Below are positions 34,530 through 45,484 of a stretch of 64,000 bases of DNA, one piece after another. Under the pieces are notes generated by a model that ran no database searches, was not told the origin of the DNA, and worked only from the letters and a program-made list of their open reading frames with translations. The first letter of the stretch is position 1; every line of letters begins with the position of its first letter. Source of the stretch: Scalesia atractyloides (lineage: Eukaryota; Streptophyta; Magnoliopsida; Asterales; Asteraceae); assembly GCA_947069175.1 (NCBI GenBank), contig CAMTDV010000030.1:100836411-100900410 (forward strand), read 5' to 3'. The translations under genes and the position numbers were made by a program.

Positions 34530-34731
34530 GTAGACTTTTTCTGTTGCAACACTTTGATGTAAAATTGGAGTATCTTGTAACAACTTTCACAACTATAGTA
34601 GAACAATAAAATTATACTTTGTACGAGAGTGTAGACTTTTTGTGTTGCAACACTTTGATGTAAAATTGGAGTATCTTGTAACAACTTTCACAACTATAGT
34701 TGAACAATAAAAATTATACTTTGTACGAGAG
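34530..34731. repeat. Tandem repeat, two units of 101 bp
   Basis: In the 3' flank of copy E; the unit from 'gtagacttttt' to 'gtacgagagt' occurs twice. Copy B has it once. Confidence 0.8.
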
Positions 34732-34814
34732 TGGGGATATTAATTATCCATAAAAGTGTGGGGCATCATGTTTTGTCTGATGACAGGCATTCCTGAATTA
34801 TTGAAAGTACATTG

Positions 34815-35074
34815 GTACGTTGTTGAAAACCGGGTCTTCTTCAACTTAATGAGACAATAAATTTAACAAGAAAAAACTCTTTAATTAATATAAAAGCTAA
34901 AGGTACATAAGACCTAACGTATAACTCTATTTATAATACTCCAAACTTGGAGAACAAGTAACCTAAGACTAGAAAAACAAACTATTCTCCTATTAAAACT
35001 CCTTACCAAATATATAATTACCCAACTGACAATTTAAACCTTAAACTACTTAAAGTTACAAGATTGACCCAACA
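34815..35074 (-). mobile_element. Partial Copia-type LTR, minus strand
   Basis: Minus start TGTTGGGTCAATC at 35074, preceded by a polypurine-like 'agattaagggggtga' just outside. Minus TATAAATAG box near 34929. Probably a 3' LTR with a short stump of internal sequence. Left end approximate. Confidence 0.5.
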
Positions 35075-35129
35075 ATCACCCCCTTAATCTTGTAATGTTC
35101 CTCCAAGATCTTAAATACCGAAACACCAA

Positions 35130-35594
35130 GTCACGCGGTGTGCGGAATCCACCATGTGATGCAAACCGCTGCAAGGAAACGATGTAGAAGGAGTAGATCC
35201 GAGAGATGATGATCGACAATCTGTGAATCCACTGCGTATTCACAGATTACACACACTAACACACAATAGTTTGCTAGGGTTTTCACACAGAGAGAAAACT
35301 TGCACAGAATGATATAATCTCAAAAACTTGTTCCTTGCATTTCATTTACTGAGAATATATACAAGATTAAGTTTGGACATTCAAGTCCTCACAATAAGTT
35401 CAACCAATAGGATCCTACCTTTAAGTTCAACCAATCACAATCTAAAATAAGTTCTATCACCAAAATAAGTTCTAACACAACAAAGCTAGCAAATTCGGAC
35501 AACGGAACATATCCGAATTTGTCTTGTCCGAACTTAGTCTATACTAAATTTGCACATAAGACCCTGAAGAATCTTCAAGTAGCAGCATCCAACA
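35130..35594 (-). mobile_element. Second LTR fragment, minus strand
   Basis: Minus start TGTTGGATGCTGC at 35594, with a TATA-like 'tatatattctc' near 35352. No internal genes. Boundary on the left is a guess. Confidence 0.4.
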
Positions 35595-35599
35595 TTTAT

Positions 35600-37374
35600 C
35601 ATCCAAAGGTGCACTTACAGAGTAAAACCCGAATTTCTTCCACCTTAATCCATGGTCTCTTGTGTTCACTTTGCATCAACACCTTTGCTGCAATTAACCC
35701 AACACCACTCGATTATTTGTTTGAAGAATAAGTTCCTAGAAAAAATAGCAGCGGTTCCATCTAAGAAATTGTTCATTCTTGAAATATTATTACAAATGAA
35801 ATATTATTACAAAATAACATATAATTACTAATTTTAATAATTATTTTAAGCAAATCCTATTAAAAAAATTCAACAGAACATATAATTACTAATTTTAATA
35901 ATTACTTTTAAGCAACCCCAATTTCTTTCATTCCAGTTACCTTCACCACTTCATCATCACTTTTAACATCTCATAAAACACACAGTAAAGGGAACTAGTG
36001 TGTAAATTTCCAATAATGTTCTCATATGTGATCTATCTTAGTGATTGGTAGTTCTACAGTCGAGTTTGAGCCGAGAGGAAAAGACTCAGTTGATACATTC
36101 ATAATTTCGTTGACTTCGCCAGTGCATTGCGTCTAGAAAATAATTAAAGGGGTAACGTTCAATTTTTTTTAACGTACTTCATACAATGCAAAAGAAACAA
36201 AAATAATAGCATGATAATAAATAAATTTATACACATACAATATAAAAAGTTTCTTTTTCGACAATACAAATTAGAGCATTGTTCAAATGCTCCTCACCCA
36301 TTCGATTGCGTAATTCCGTCTTGATAAGCTTCATCTATAAAAAAACAAATTTTAAAGGTTGCGGTTGCAACCGGTAAAACCAACGCTAGCTTCAAAGTTC
36401 GATAAACCAAAGGAAATGTATCATGTATTCTGGTTTCCACCATTAGACGAGCAAGGTCACTCAAGCCATTCAATTTTGCAAATTTATCATCTTCCTTTGA
36501 AGTGTGATAAAAGACCGAAAGACACCCTCTTTCTTCTTTAGTAAAATCATTCGGTCAGAAAATGTCATTATCTTAGATATGTCATATTTAGCAAATGAAT
36601 CACAAGGATTTAATGCACACCACCATCAGTGGTGGAACCAGACATTTTTTACTAGGGCCACAATGTAATTTTTATTTGCAAGGCCACCGTAAGGTTTTAA
36701 GTTGCTAAAAGTAAGCTAAACATTTTTACCAATCGATCTTTGTTTCGACTTTTTAATGAAAGTTTATTATAAAAAGTACATCTCTACATTACATTAAGTA
36801 ATATATTAATTTTTTAACAACCATTTCTTCTAAATATTACCAATTTGCAAAAATTTAAATCTACATTGTATTTTTAGGACGCGATCATCAATACCACTAC
36901 ATCATAAGATTTTGGGCCAAATAATGTTTTAAAACTGTAATCAAGTAATTATATAAAATAAAAACAATGATGAAATAAAATAGTTTTTATATCTGTAATG
37001 CTAATCAAACAAATAACAATCATAATAATCGAAGAGATGGATGCATATATGTTTATTATATATTTTTAATTAAAGCAGGGGAACATAAGATATATATGCA
37101 AATGGGTCAAAGTGTAAAGTTAAGTTCTCTTTCCTTTCCTAACAATCCTAGAATGAAATATAACTAAAGCCTATGCTGAAAGATGGAGGAATCAAAGTTT
37201 GAGTGAGTTTGAAATGAATAATTAAGATTTTTTTATTGAACGGTTAATTCCTTTGTTTAATCAAACATATTTTTCTTCATTTCTTTATAATGGGCATTTG
37301 GGTTCCAAACACTATCAGTCTCGTTGCAATTTGCGTGGTATTCAACTTGCTAATCGATTTAAGAAGGAAATTTC
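35600..37374. other. Upstream segment of DC1 copy F
   Basis: Collinear with 25700-27428 (copy C) and 43540-45484 (copy G) apart from indels. No gene. Confidence 0.55.
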
Positions 37375-37551
37375 ATGGACATTATACCTGGTATGTCACT
37401 TGTTATTCCATTTTATGTAGTTTTTCGATGCTAGATTGAGAAATCAGAATATAAATTGATAGAGATGAAGTATGTATGCTTAAGGTATGACGACGCAGTG
37501 AGAGATACAAAACTATTTCTCTCTGGCTTTCCTGTTGACACTTCAATATAT

Positions 37552-37929
37552 AGGGATGGGTTAAAATGAGAACCACCTTGAGTTGTGAGAACCGTGAGAA
37601 TTAGGCCATCAAAATGTTTTTCCGAATTTATTTTCTCAAAAGTCATAAAAAATCACTTTTTTCGTAAAGACAAAATTTAAAAATGTCGCATACCCACATT
37701 TACATGAGGTGTAAAAAAATATTTATCTTCGTACAAAATTTATACCTACGCATAAAAAAACTTGCATCAATCAAAACTACCGGCTTGACAATTTTTTTAC
37801 TTTTTTTACAAATGTGTTTATAATGTTTTCATCTACGTTTGTGCAAAAAAAAATTGCCCAACTCGCGCGGGATCAAAAAGTTCTCTCGATTCTCACAACT
37901 CGTGGTGGTTCTCATTTTACCCGAGCCCT
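37552..37929. mobile_element. Foldback FB-1 in intron 1 of copy F
   Basis: Left 'ggttaaaatgagaaccacc', right 'ggtggttctcattttaccc'. Flanked by 'tatata' on both sides. Confidence 0.75.
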
Positions 37930-37937
37930 ATATATAT

Positions 37938-38309
37938 AGGGGAGTGATAGAAAGAAAACCCACTTGAGTTAAGAAAACCTAAGAAAACCTTATGTAACAA
38001 TTTTTTTTTTTAAAAAATTAGAGAGTGTAAATAACATGTTATCAAACATTATGTAACAAAAAAACAAAAAAGCGCCGAAGGGATTTTTTATAAAAAAGTT
38101 TTAAAAATTCAGTTTTTTAGCATATTTATATAAAAAACTGAATTTAAAAAAAATATAAAAAAATCCCTTCAGCGCTTTTTTGTTTTTTTTGTTACATAAT
38201 GTTCGATAACATGTTATTTACATTCCCTATTTTTTTTACAAAAAAAATTATTACATGAGGTTTTTTTGAGTTTTTTTTAACTTAAATGGGTTCTCTCTAT
38301 AATTCCCCT
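37938..38309. mobile_element. Foldback FB-2
   Basis: Left 'aggggagtgatagaaagaaa', right end ctataattcccct; inner arms share 'gcgccgaaggga' and 'tcccttcagcgc'. Same family as 2173-2544. TA on both sides. Confidence 0.75.
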
Positions 38310-38318
38310 ATTATATAT

Positions 38319-38744
38319 AGGGGAGGGTTATCTTGAGAACGCTAAATATTGCGAGAACCATGAGAACGAATGAAAAAACCAATCAAAATCGATTTTTTTA
38401 ATAAAAACCTCATTGTAATTAAAATACAACATCAGAAAAGAATTTACAACATCAAATAATTCATTTCTCCTCTCAAAATCACTGTTACTAGATTTTACAC
38501 ATGTGTAAATATAACGAACTTACACATGTGTAAATGACAAACTTACACATCTATAAAATATTTTTATTTACGAATTTACGTAAATTTAAATGTGTAAATT
38601 TAATTTCTAACATTGTATTCGAATAATATTGATAAGTGTAAAAAGAAATTTTGAATTTGAATTGTTTATGACCAAGTTCTCGTGGTCTTTTCATTTGTTC
38701 TCACGGTTCTCGCGATATTTAGCGTTCTCATTAAACCCTCCCCT
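38319..38744. mobile_element. Foldback FB-3
   Basis: Left 'tgagaacgctaaatattgcg', right 'cgcgatatttagcgttctca'. TA on both sides. Confidence 0.75.
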
Positions 38745-38770
38745 TATATATATATATATATAAAATATAT

Positions 38771-39164
38771 GATCAAGAAAGATCAAGGGAAAACCCCTCC
38801 GAGTTGTGAGAACTTAGAGAACTCGACCTTCCCGTGCGAGTTTTGCCCCCCTTTTTTTCACACCCTTAGATTAAAATGTTAGAAAAAACTGCCGTAAAAA
38901 AATTAAAAAAAATTTATAGTGGTGTTTTTCGGCCCCTTACAGTAGGTGTAAAATGGTGATGACATAAGTATGACATCACTTTTTACTGCATTTACGGCTG
39001 CCGTAAATGAAAAGAAAACAAGTTTTTTTTTTCGTTTTTTAATTTTTTGGAAAAGTTGATTTTTTTAGGATTTATGGTAAAAAAAATTTTTGAATAAACA
39101 TTTGGTAAGGCCGAGTTCTCTAAGTTCTCACAACTCGTATAGGTTTTCATTTTACCCTAACCCT
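38771..39164. mobile_element. Foldback FB-4
   Basis: Left 'gagttgtgagaacttagag', right 'ctctaagttctcacaactc'. TA on both sides. Confidence 0.75.
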
Positions 39165-39172
39165 ATATATAT

Positions 39173-40105
39173 AGGGTAGGGTTCATGCGAGAACCAACTT
39201 TATTGTGAGAACCGCGAGAACCAATGTGAAAAAAATAAAATCTAAAAAAATTAAAAAAAAACACTAATTTTTTTTATATTTTTTTTTGAGAAAAAACGTT
39301 ATATTTTGTTACAAAAAAAAAACTTTTTTTTTCGAGTAACAGTTATCCATGCACATATGCATATGTATCATTACTTCGACAAATTCCGTAATACATTACC
39401 AGTAGTAGACTATTGCACTTTAATTTACAATACCATCTGTAATTACATTACCAATATTCAAAATGCACATGTGCATCATTATATATAACCATGATATAAC
39501 GTGTTTTTGGTACAAAAAATTTATGATTTTGAATGGTGAAGTAGGCCCATATACATGTTTTTTGGTTAGTTCTATAGTGGTTGATGGTTTGGTTATAGTT
39601 GTCACTTTATGATGTAATATGTTGATTGGATGGTATAAATGGTGTTGATATACATGTAATAAAGTGAAAATATTGATAATGGTATTGTATTATGGATGGT
39701 ATGAGGTAATGGTATTGTATTATGGATGATATGGGGTAATGGTAGTGTATTATGGATGGTATGATAGATGAAAGGGAAATTGTATTTAAAGTACTGTACC
39801 AAAACACCTTATTTCATGTTGATACATATAGATGCACATGTGATTTCTAATGGTAGTGTAAATGAAAGTGTAATTGTCTAATATTATGGAATTTGTCAAA
39901 GAAATGATACATATGCACATTGCATGGATAACTGTTACTCGAATTTTTTTTTGAATTTTTTTTATTATTGACGAAATATAGCGATTTTTCCAAAAAGAAA
40001 TATTAAAAAAATTGGGTGTTTTTATATTTTTTAGGCATTTTTTAGTTGTGTTACACTGGTTCTCGCGGTTCTCACAATAAAGGATGGTTCCTAACGGAAC
40101 CTTCT

Positions 40106-40108
<3 letters not shown>
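39173..40108. mobile_element. Foldback FB-5, longest of the chain
   Basis: Left 'ttattgtgagaaccgcgaga', right 'tctcgcggttctcacaataa'. Arms of about 220 bp also share 'cagttatccatgcacatatg'. The loop has a 30-bp unit repeated three times at about 39675-39765. Confidence 0.75.
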
Positions 40109-40144
<36 letters not shown>

Positions 40145-40146
40145 AT

Positions 40147-40308
40147 AGGGAGAGGTTAACGTACAATTGGGCTTAACGTACATTACGTAAGCGGGCTTTA
40201 TCAACATGCGATTTTGGTGATTTCAAGTATTCAACATGCGATTTTGTGTTTTAAAAAACATAACGTGCGAGTCGTACGTTAAGGTAAATTGTACGATACA
40301 CGTTCGCT
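40147..40308. mobile_element. Foldback FB-6, short
   Basis: Left 'ttaacgtacaatt', right 'aaggtaaattgtacg' and repeated 'aacatgcgattttg'. TA tract follows to about 40385. Confidence 0.55.
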
Positions 40309-42581
40309 ATATATATATATAATATATATATATATAATATATATATAACATATATATATATATACACATATATATATATAATGTTGGATTTTGTGGAAAT
40401 ATTTTCATGGCTTAAGTTTAATTTCTTAAAATGTTGAAATACGAATTTGGTTATATGTGTAATCGTAAAACTGAATTATTGTATGTAATTGTAAAACTGA
40501 ATTATTTTCATGACTTAATTACTGTAATATAAATCGATCTAGTTACAAGGGATGAAATTTATCACTTTCGTCACCGCCATCCGCTCAGCCTTGTGCATCT
40601 ACAACAACCTAATCAAAAAAATGAAAATTCTGATGACGAAGATGAAGACAAACATAAAGATGAAGATGATTTTGTAGAGGAAGACCATCATGGTGGACAA
40701 TGCAACCTGTGTGAGGAACAGATCTGGTCATTTACATTTGTGTTACTACCAATGCAAGTCTTGTGACTACTCATTGCATAAATTTTGTGCAGAACTACCC
40801 CATACCCTAGTAAATCACCCATCGCATCCTGACCACAATCTTTTGTTCGTTTACAATCGTGGTCGTATATATAAGTGTCGTGTCTGCAATACTGGGTATA
40901 AGGCTAAATGGTCTTATTTTTGTTCTTCCTGTTATATTTGCATGGACATTACTTGTGCTACTATGTCGAAACAGAAGATAAACCACCCTAGTCATCCTCA
41001 CCTACTGGAACAAATGCCCGGGTCCATAGTATCTAGTTGTCAAGCTTGTGGTAATAAACATGAAGGGGCTTTCTTTCAATGTACCACATGTATTGGGTTT
41101 CGGATCAACCGGGATTGTGCATCATTGCCTGCCAAGTTACTAATACAAAATCACACTGATGGGACTTTCACTCATTCTCACCCACTTATCCTTGCCTATT
41201 CCTTTTCCAGTTTGGATCAACAATCTGCATTCTTCCCCGTTTGTAGAGCCTGTGGTCAGCGTTTCGAATATCATTTATGGACTTACAAATGCGCTAAATG
41301 CCGATATTATGTGCATGTTGACTGTGCAACTTCAAAGAAAGAGCCATTGATGTCCATCTTCCTACATGAAAGTGAGCAATCTCTTTTTCTTTTTTTTTTT
41401 ATTATGTTATTTCGTGTGAATATTATCTGTCTAATTTCAAGCATATCATTTTATCAGGCCTTGTCAAAACTTCTAAAAATTATAAAGATGAACATCCGAA
41501 TCTGCTCCACTGTCCATTTCATGACGAAGGTGACAACCTTTTAAAGCGTCATATGTCTAATCAAAAGGAGTTAAGTGGCAAACAATATGATGGTGACATG
41601 CTCAATCATTTTAGCCATCAACACCCACTCATCCTTTTTGACAAGCAAACACCAGTTGGTAAAATTCTACACGACCCCATGAAAAGAGTTTGACTATTAT
41701 GTGATGGATGTGTGAAACCAGTCATAACAGTAACATTTTACATGTGTTGCCTATATGTTGATGGAAAATGTTGTTTTGTTCTACATGAGTGGTGCGCCAA
41801 ACTACCCTCATAAGTACAAGACTATGCGGGCCATCCTGAGCATACTCTTTTTCTACGGCCGAAAATCCCTGATAAGTTCTTTGGTGTGTTCACATGTACT
41901 TTTTGCCCGTTACTATCTAATGGTTTTGCGTATGGGTGCACAATGTGTGACTTTTATGTTGATATCAATTGTGCATTCATACCTGAAGAAATAACACATG
42001 AGTCTCATCCAGGTCATATCCTATTGAGAGTAACGCCTTCGGCTAATAATGTAATACGTGTGTCTTGCAAAGCATGTTATAAGAGTACGTGGATGAGGTG
42101 TGGATTTCATTGTCCCTCTTGTAATTTCTACATTCATGTAGAGTGTGCTTTCTTGTTGCCTAAAATGGTTAAGCACAAGTGTGATAAACATCCTTTGAGC
42201 CTAAGATACTATCCAGTGGAGAACCATATGAGCGAATACTTTTGTGAAATATGTGAGTATGATTTTAGCCCTTGGAAATGGTTCTACCATTGCACTACAT
42301 GTGCCCGGTCTATGCATGTTGGTTGTGTACACAATATACTTCAATGTGAGAACACGGCACATCCTTATTATAAAAGTGGTGTCAATAGGTTCCTCAATGT
42401 CAAATTTGGAGGAATGCTTGAGATCAAAGGTCACTCACACAGCCTGGATTTTGCTCAAGGGTTAGAGGGCGATGGAAAGTGTGTTAAGTGTCGCTACCAA
42501 TTGCAATCCTATATGATCTTTAAGTGCTTGGAATGTGAGTTTGCAATTCATTATGGGTGTGTGTCTTCATTTCTTAGTTAA

Positions 42582-43379
42582 TCAAGCTCTTTATCTTATA
42601 ATATTGTAAGTTTGTTTATGTGTCTAGTAAATTCTTTTGACTTAGTTTGGTTTTGATCTTTTATCAATTGGTGCCAACCACTTGAGTGTTGTAAGCTTTT
42701 TATGAGAATCAAATCAATTATCAATTATCTTGTACCAACTTCTAGTTATAGTTTGATGCAGCCACACTATTGTTTATATGTGCCAATCTCTTACTATTAT
42801 CATGTTTTGTCAGTTGATCCGGTTCTTTTGACTATAGTAAATTTTGTATGGTGTCAACACTTGATGTAAGGTAACTTGTAACAACTTTCACAATTATAGT
42901 TGAACTTTCAATTAATACTTTGTACGTGACTACAGGTATTATCCATCCAGCCAATGTGCCTAAAACGTATTGAGGTAGGGAAGTATCTCTATTTAGAAGT
43001 CAAACAAAAATTGTATTTAAATTCATACAACCTCCTAGATCATATTCTTAAAAGGTTTAATAATATGGATCCGTTTATGAAAGCTTTTGGCAACAAGTTG
43101 GGCTTTATATCGGATAATGGATCAACAACTAACTGTTATGAGAAATAACAAGTGATGTCATTGTCTACCATGATTCTTTGCGTGCTGAGGTTATGTGTCG
43201 CATTGTAACCATGGTTGTAAAATTCCCAACATTTAATCACTTATCGGAGGTTCACCAATTAATCGCTAGGCGGTCAATGGCGGTCCTATTCTGACCAAAT
43301 TTCAACAAACCTTATAAATTCCCGCCAATAACTTAAAAAGATGGGTCAACGAGGGTTTAAAACATGTCTACTAGTCACT
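42582..43379. other. 3' flank of DC1 copy F and joined fragment
   Basis: 42582-42940 matches the flank of copy C. 42950-43060 matches part of 48990-49140 ('gccaatgtgcctaaaacgta', 'cctcctagat'). No gene recognised. Confidence 0.45.
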
Positions 43380-44510
43380 ACTCACTAGATGAACCAGTAT
43401 CAAACGGCTTGTAGTCTATCGTGTTTAGTAAATGTCTTTCTGAGGCGCTTCTAATCTCACGGTGGATGTTAGCATAGATTTAGAAGTGTTAATTTAGTGG
43501 GTGTGTAAGTTAACCATCGCCATTTCCGTAAAATAGCTCGATTACATGTTTGGAGGATAAGTTCCAAGAAAAAACAGCAGCGGTTCTGTCGAAGAAATTG
43601 TTCATTCTTGATATTTAACTACAATTTTAAAATTAACTTTAAGCAAATCCACCTCAACAAAATTCAAACAAAAAAAGTAAGAAAAAACAGTGAAAAGGGC
43701 ACCCAATATTCTCTCCATTGCAATTACCTTCACCCCTTTATCATCATCTTTAACAACTCAGAAACACACAGTTAAGGAACTGGTGTGTGTAAATTACATT
43801 CGAGTTCGAGGCTAGAGGAAAAGACTCAACGGATACATTCAAACCGTCGTTAACTTCTTTGTATTAGTCAAGTGCATTCAAGTACAAGAAAACTACCAAT
43901 GCATAAGATAAACTATTTGGGATCATCTTTATAAACATTCTTCAATTTTCATGTAATGTAGTAACAAAGAATGATATAGAGGCCTCAAAATCAGCTTTTG
44001 TGGACTCAGCAAGTGCATTGAGAAGCGGACAACATTGACTGATGTAGTTGGTCAACTGTAAGGGCTTTAAGCAACTGTTAATTTAGGGTCTTCCAGTTTT
44101 AACAATTTAATGTTTACATGACAAGCGATTAGGGACGACAATTCCTAACACGACTCAAACACCAGAAAGAAAAAAAAACAAATTTTGGGTTGGGAAGCAA
44201 TTAGGAAGAGCAATTCATGACACAAAATTACGGACGAAACCAACCAAGGGCAAGAGTTAACGCTCTCGTTAAAGAGTTACCTATTACATGATAATGATAC
44301 ATGCATGAACACAACCTCTGTAGCCTAGAATCCACAAGGCATTCAAGAGGTCAGGTTTCACGACGGATTATGACAACAAACGTCAAATATGTACCTTTAA
44401 TGTCGCTAAAGTTAAGTTCTCAACATTCCTAGTTCAATGACAGGTTACAAATAACAAATTACAGAAATGCCCCTTTGGTAAAAAACGATCGTCATCGGCG
44501 GCAACACCAC
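43380..44510. repeat. Duplicate of the region downstream of the MBD gene
   Basis: Collinear with 49490-50271 ('cagtatcaaacggcttgtag', 'gttaacgctctcgttaaag'). It carries the tail of the MBD gene on its right (44511-44816). Confidence 0.7.
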
Positions 44511-44816
44511 TTACTCTATCTTTATCTCCTCCCACGTAGGCTTCACCTCGCTGGCGGCTTCCGCCACTGGACATCCGTTCTCCGCTGCAGCCTCTCCTGC
44601 CGCTTCTGTTACAGGTACAGCTTCTTCAATGGTGGGTTCGGTAATTACTTCCTCTGGTGGGGGCGTTATCGGGTTTTCAAGCACTTCTTCGTTAATGTTA
44701 ACTTCTTTTGCAGACTCCTCGCCTTTTAACTCTTGTTTGTTGACTTGTTCAGTTACAGGGTTCCACACTTCCTCCGGTAGGGGCTCTTTCGGTATTTCAC
44801 ACGTTTCTTCATTCAC
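44511..44816 (-). pseudogene. MBD gene, duplicated 3' fragment
   Basis: 101 open residues from Met-Asn-Glu-Glu-Thr to the same Lys-Ile-Glu stop as the gene at 50272. One copy of the Pro-Leu-Pro-Glu-Glu-Val repeat only, followed by the common Thr-Pro-Pro-Pro and Glu-Ala-Ala-Gly-Glu parts. No MBD domain and no promoter. Its frame is intact through the stretch where the parent has a frameshift. Confidence 0.75.
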
Positions 44817-45484
44817 CTCTTTAATGATTGGTAGTTCTACAGTAGTGTTCGAGCCCGGAGGAAAAGATTCAGTCTATATTCGTTGACTTCGTCAGGTTAC
44901 AACAAATGTCAAATACTCAAAGGTGTCCCTATAATGTTGCTAAAGTTAAGTTTTTCAACTAAAAGCAAGTAAAATGAATATACTCATGGGTTAGTATCAA
45001 ATAAAATCTCCTAAAAATAAGAAGTCATAGTATCGAACAGACTCCGATTGACCTCATTCAAGCGAACCGTCACATCGAACTCTACGATATGAGATTTTAG
45101 ATTATACTCACATTAAAACCCATCAATCATAATTATCAAATAGATGGATGCATATACATTTATTATAATTTTGTAATAAAAAGATGGGAGCATAAGATAG
45201 ATATGCAAATGGGGCAAAGTATAAAGTTAAGTTCTTTTTCCTTTCCTAACAATCCAAGAAGGGAATATAACTGAAGTCTATGATCAGAAATGGAGGAATC
45301 AAAGTTTGAGTGAGTTTGGAATGAATAATTAAGATTTTTTTATTGAACGGTTAATTCCTTTTGTTTAATCAAACATATTCTTTCTTCATTTCTTTATAAT
45401 GGCGCATTTGGGTTCCAAACACTATCAGTCTCTTTGCAATTTGCGTGGTATTCAACTTACTGATCGATCTAAGAAGGGAATTTA
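44817..45484. other. Upstream segment of DC1 copy G
   Basis: From about 44825 it matches 36040-36130 and then 36990-37374 upstream of copy F, with a large gap; no gene. Confidence 0.5.

Larger units (their letters stand above)
37375..42581 (+). pseudogene. DC1-domain protein, copy F (intron 1 full of foldbacks)
   Basis: Exon 1 37375-37390, exon 2 40543-41371, exon 3 41458-42581. Intron 1 is 3152 bp against 295-328 bp in copies C and G, because of six foldback elements. Breaks: a one-base insertion near 40733 in repeat 1, TGA at 41691-41693 and TAA at 41811-41813 in repeat 5. From 41886 to the stop the frame is open and encodes repeats 6-9 with all Cys and His positions. The nonsense changes are substitutions, so not homopolymer errors. 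Not able to make the full protein. Confidence 0.8.
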
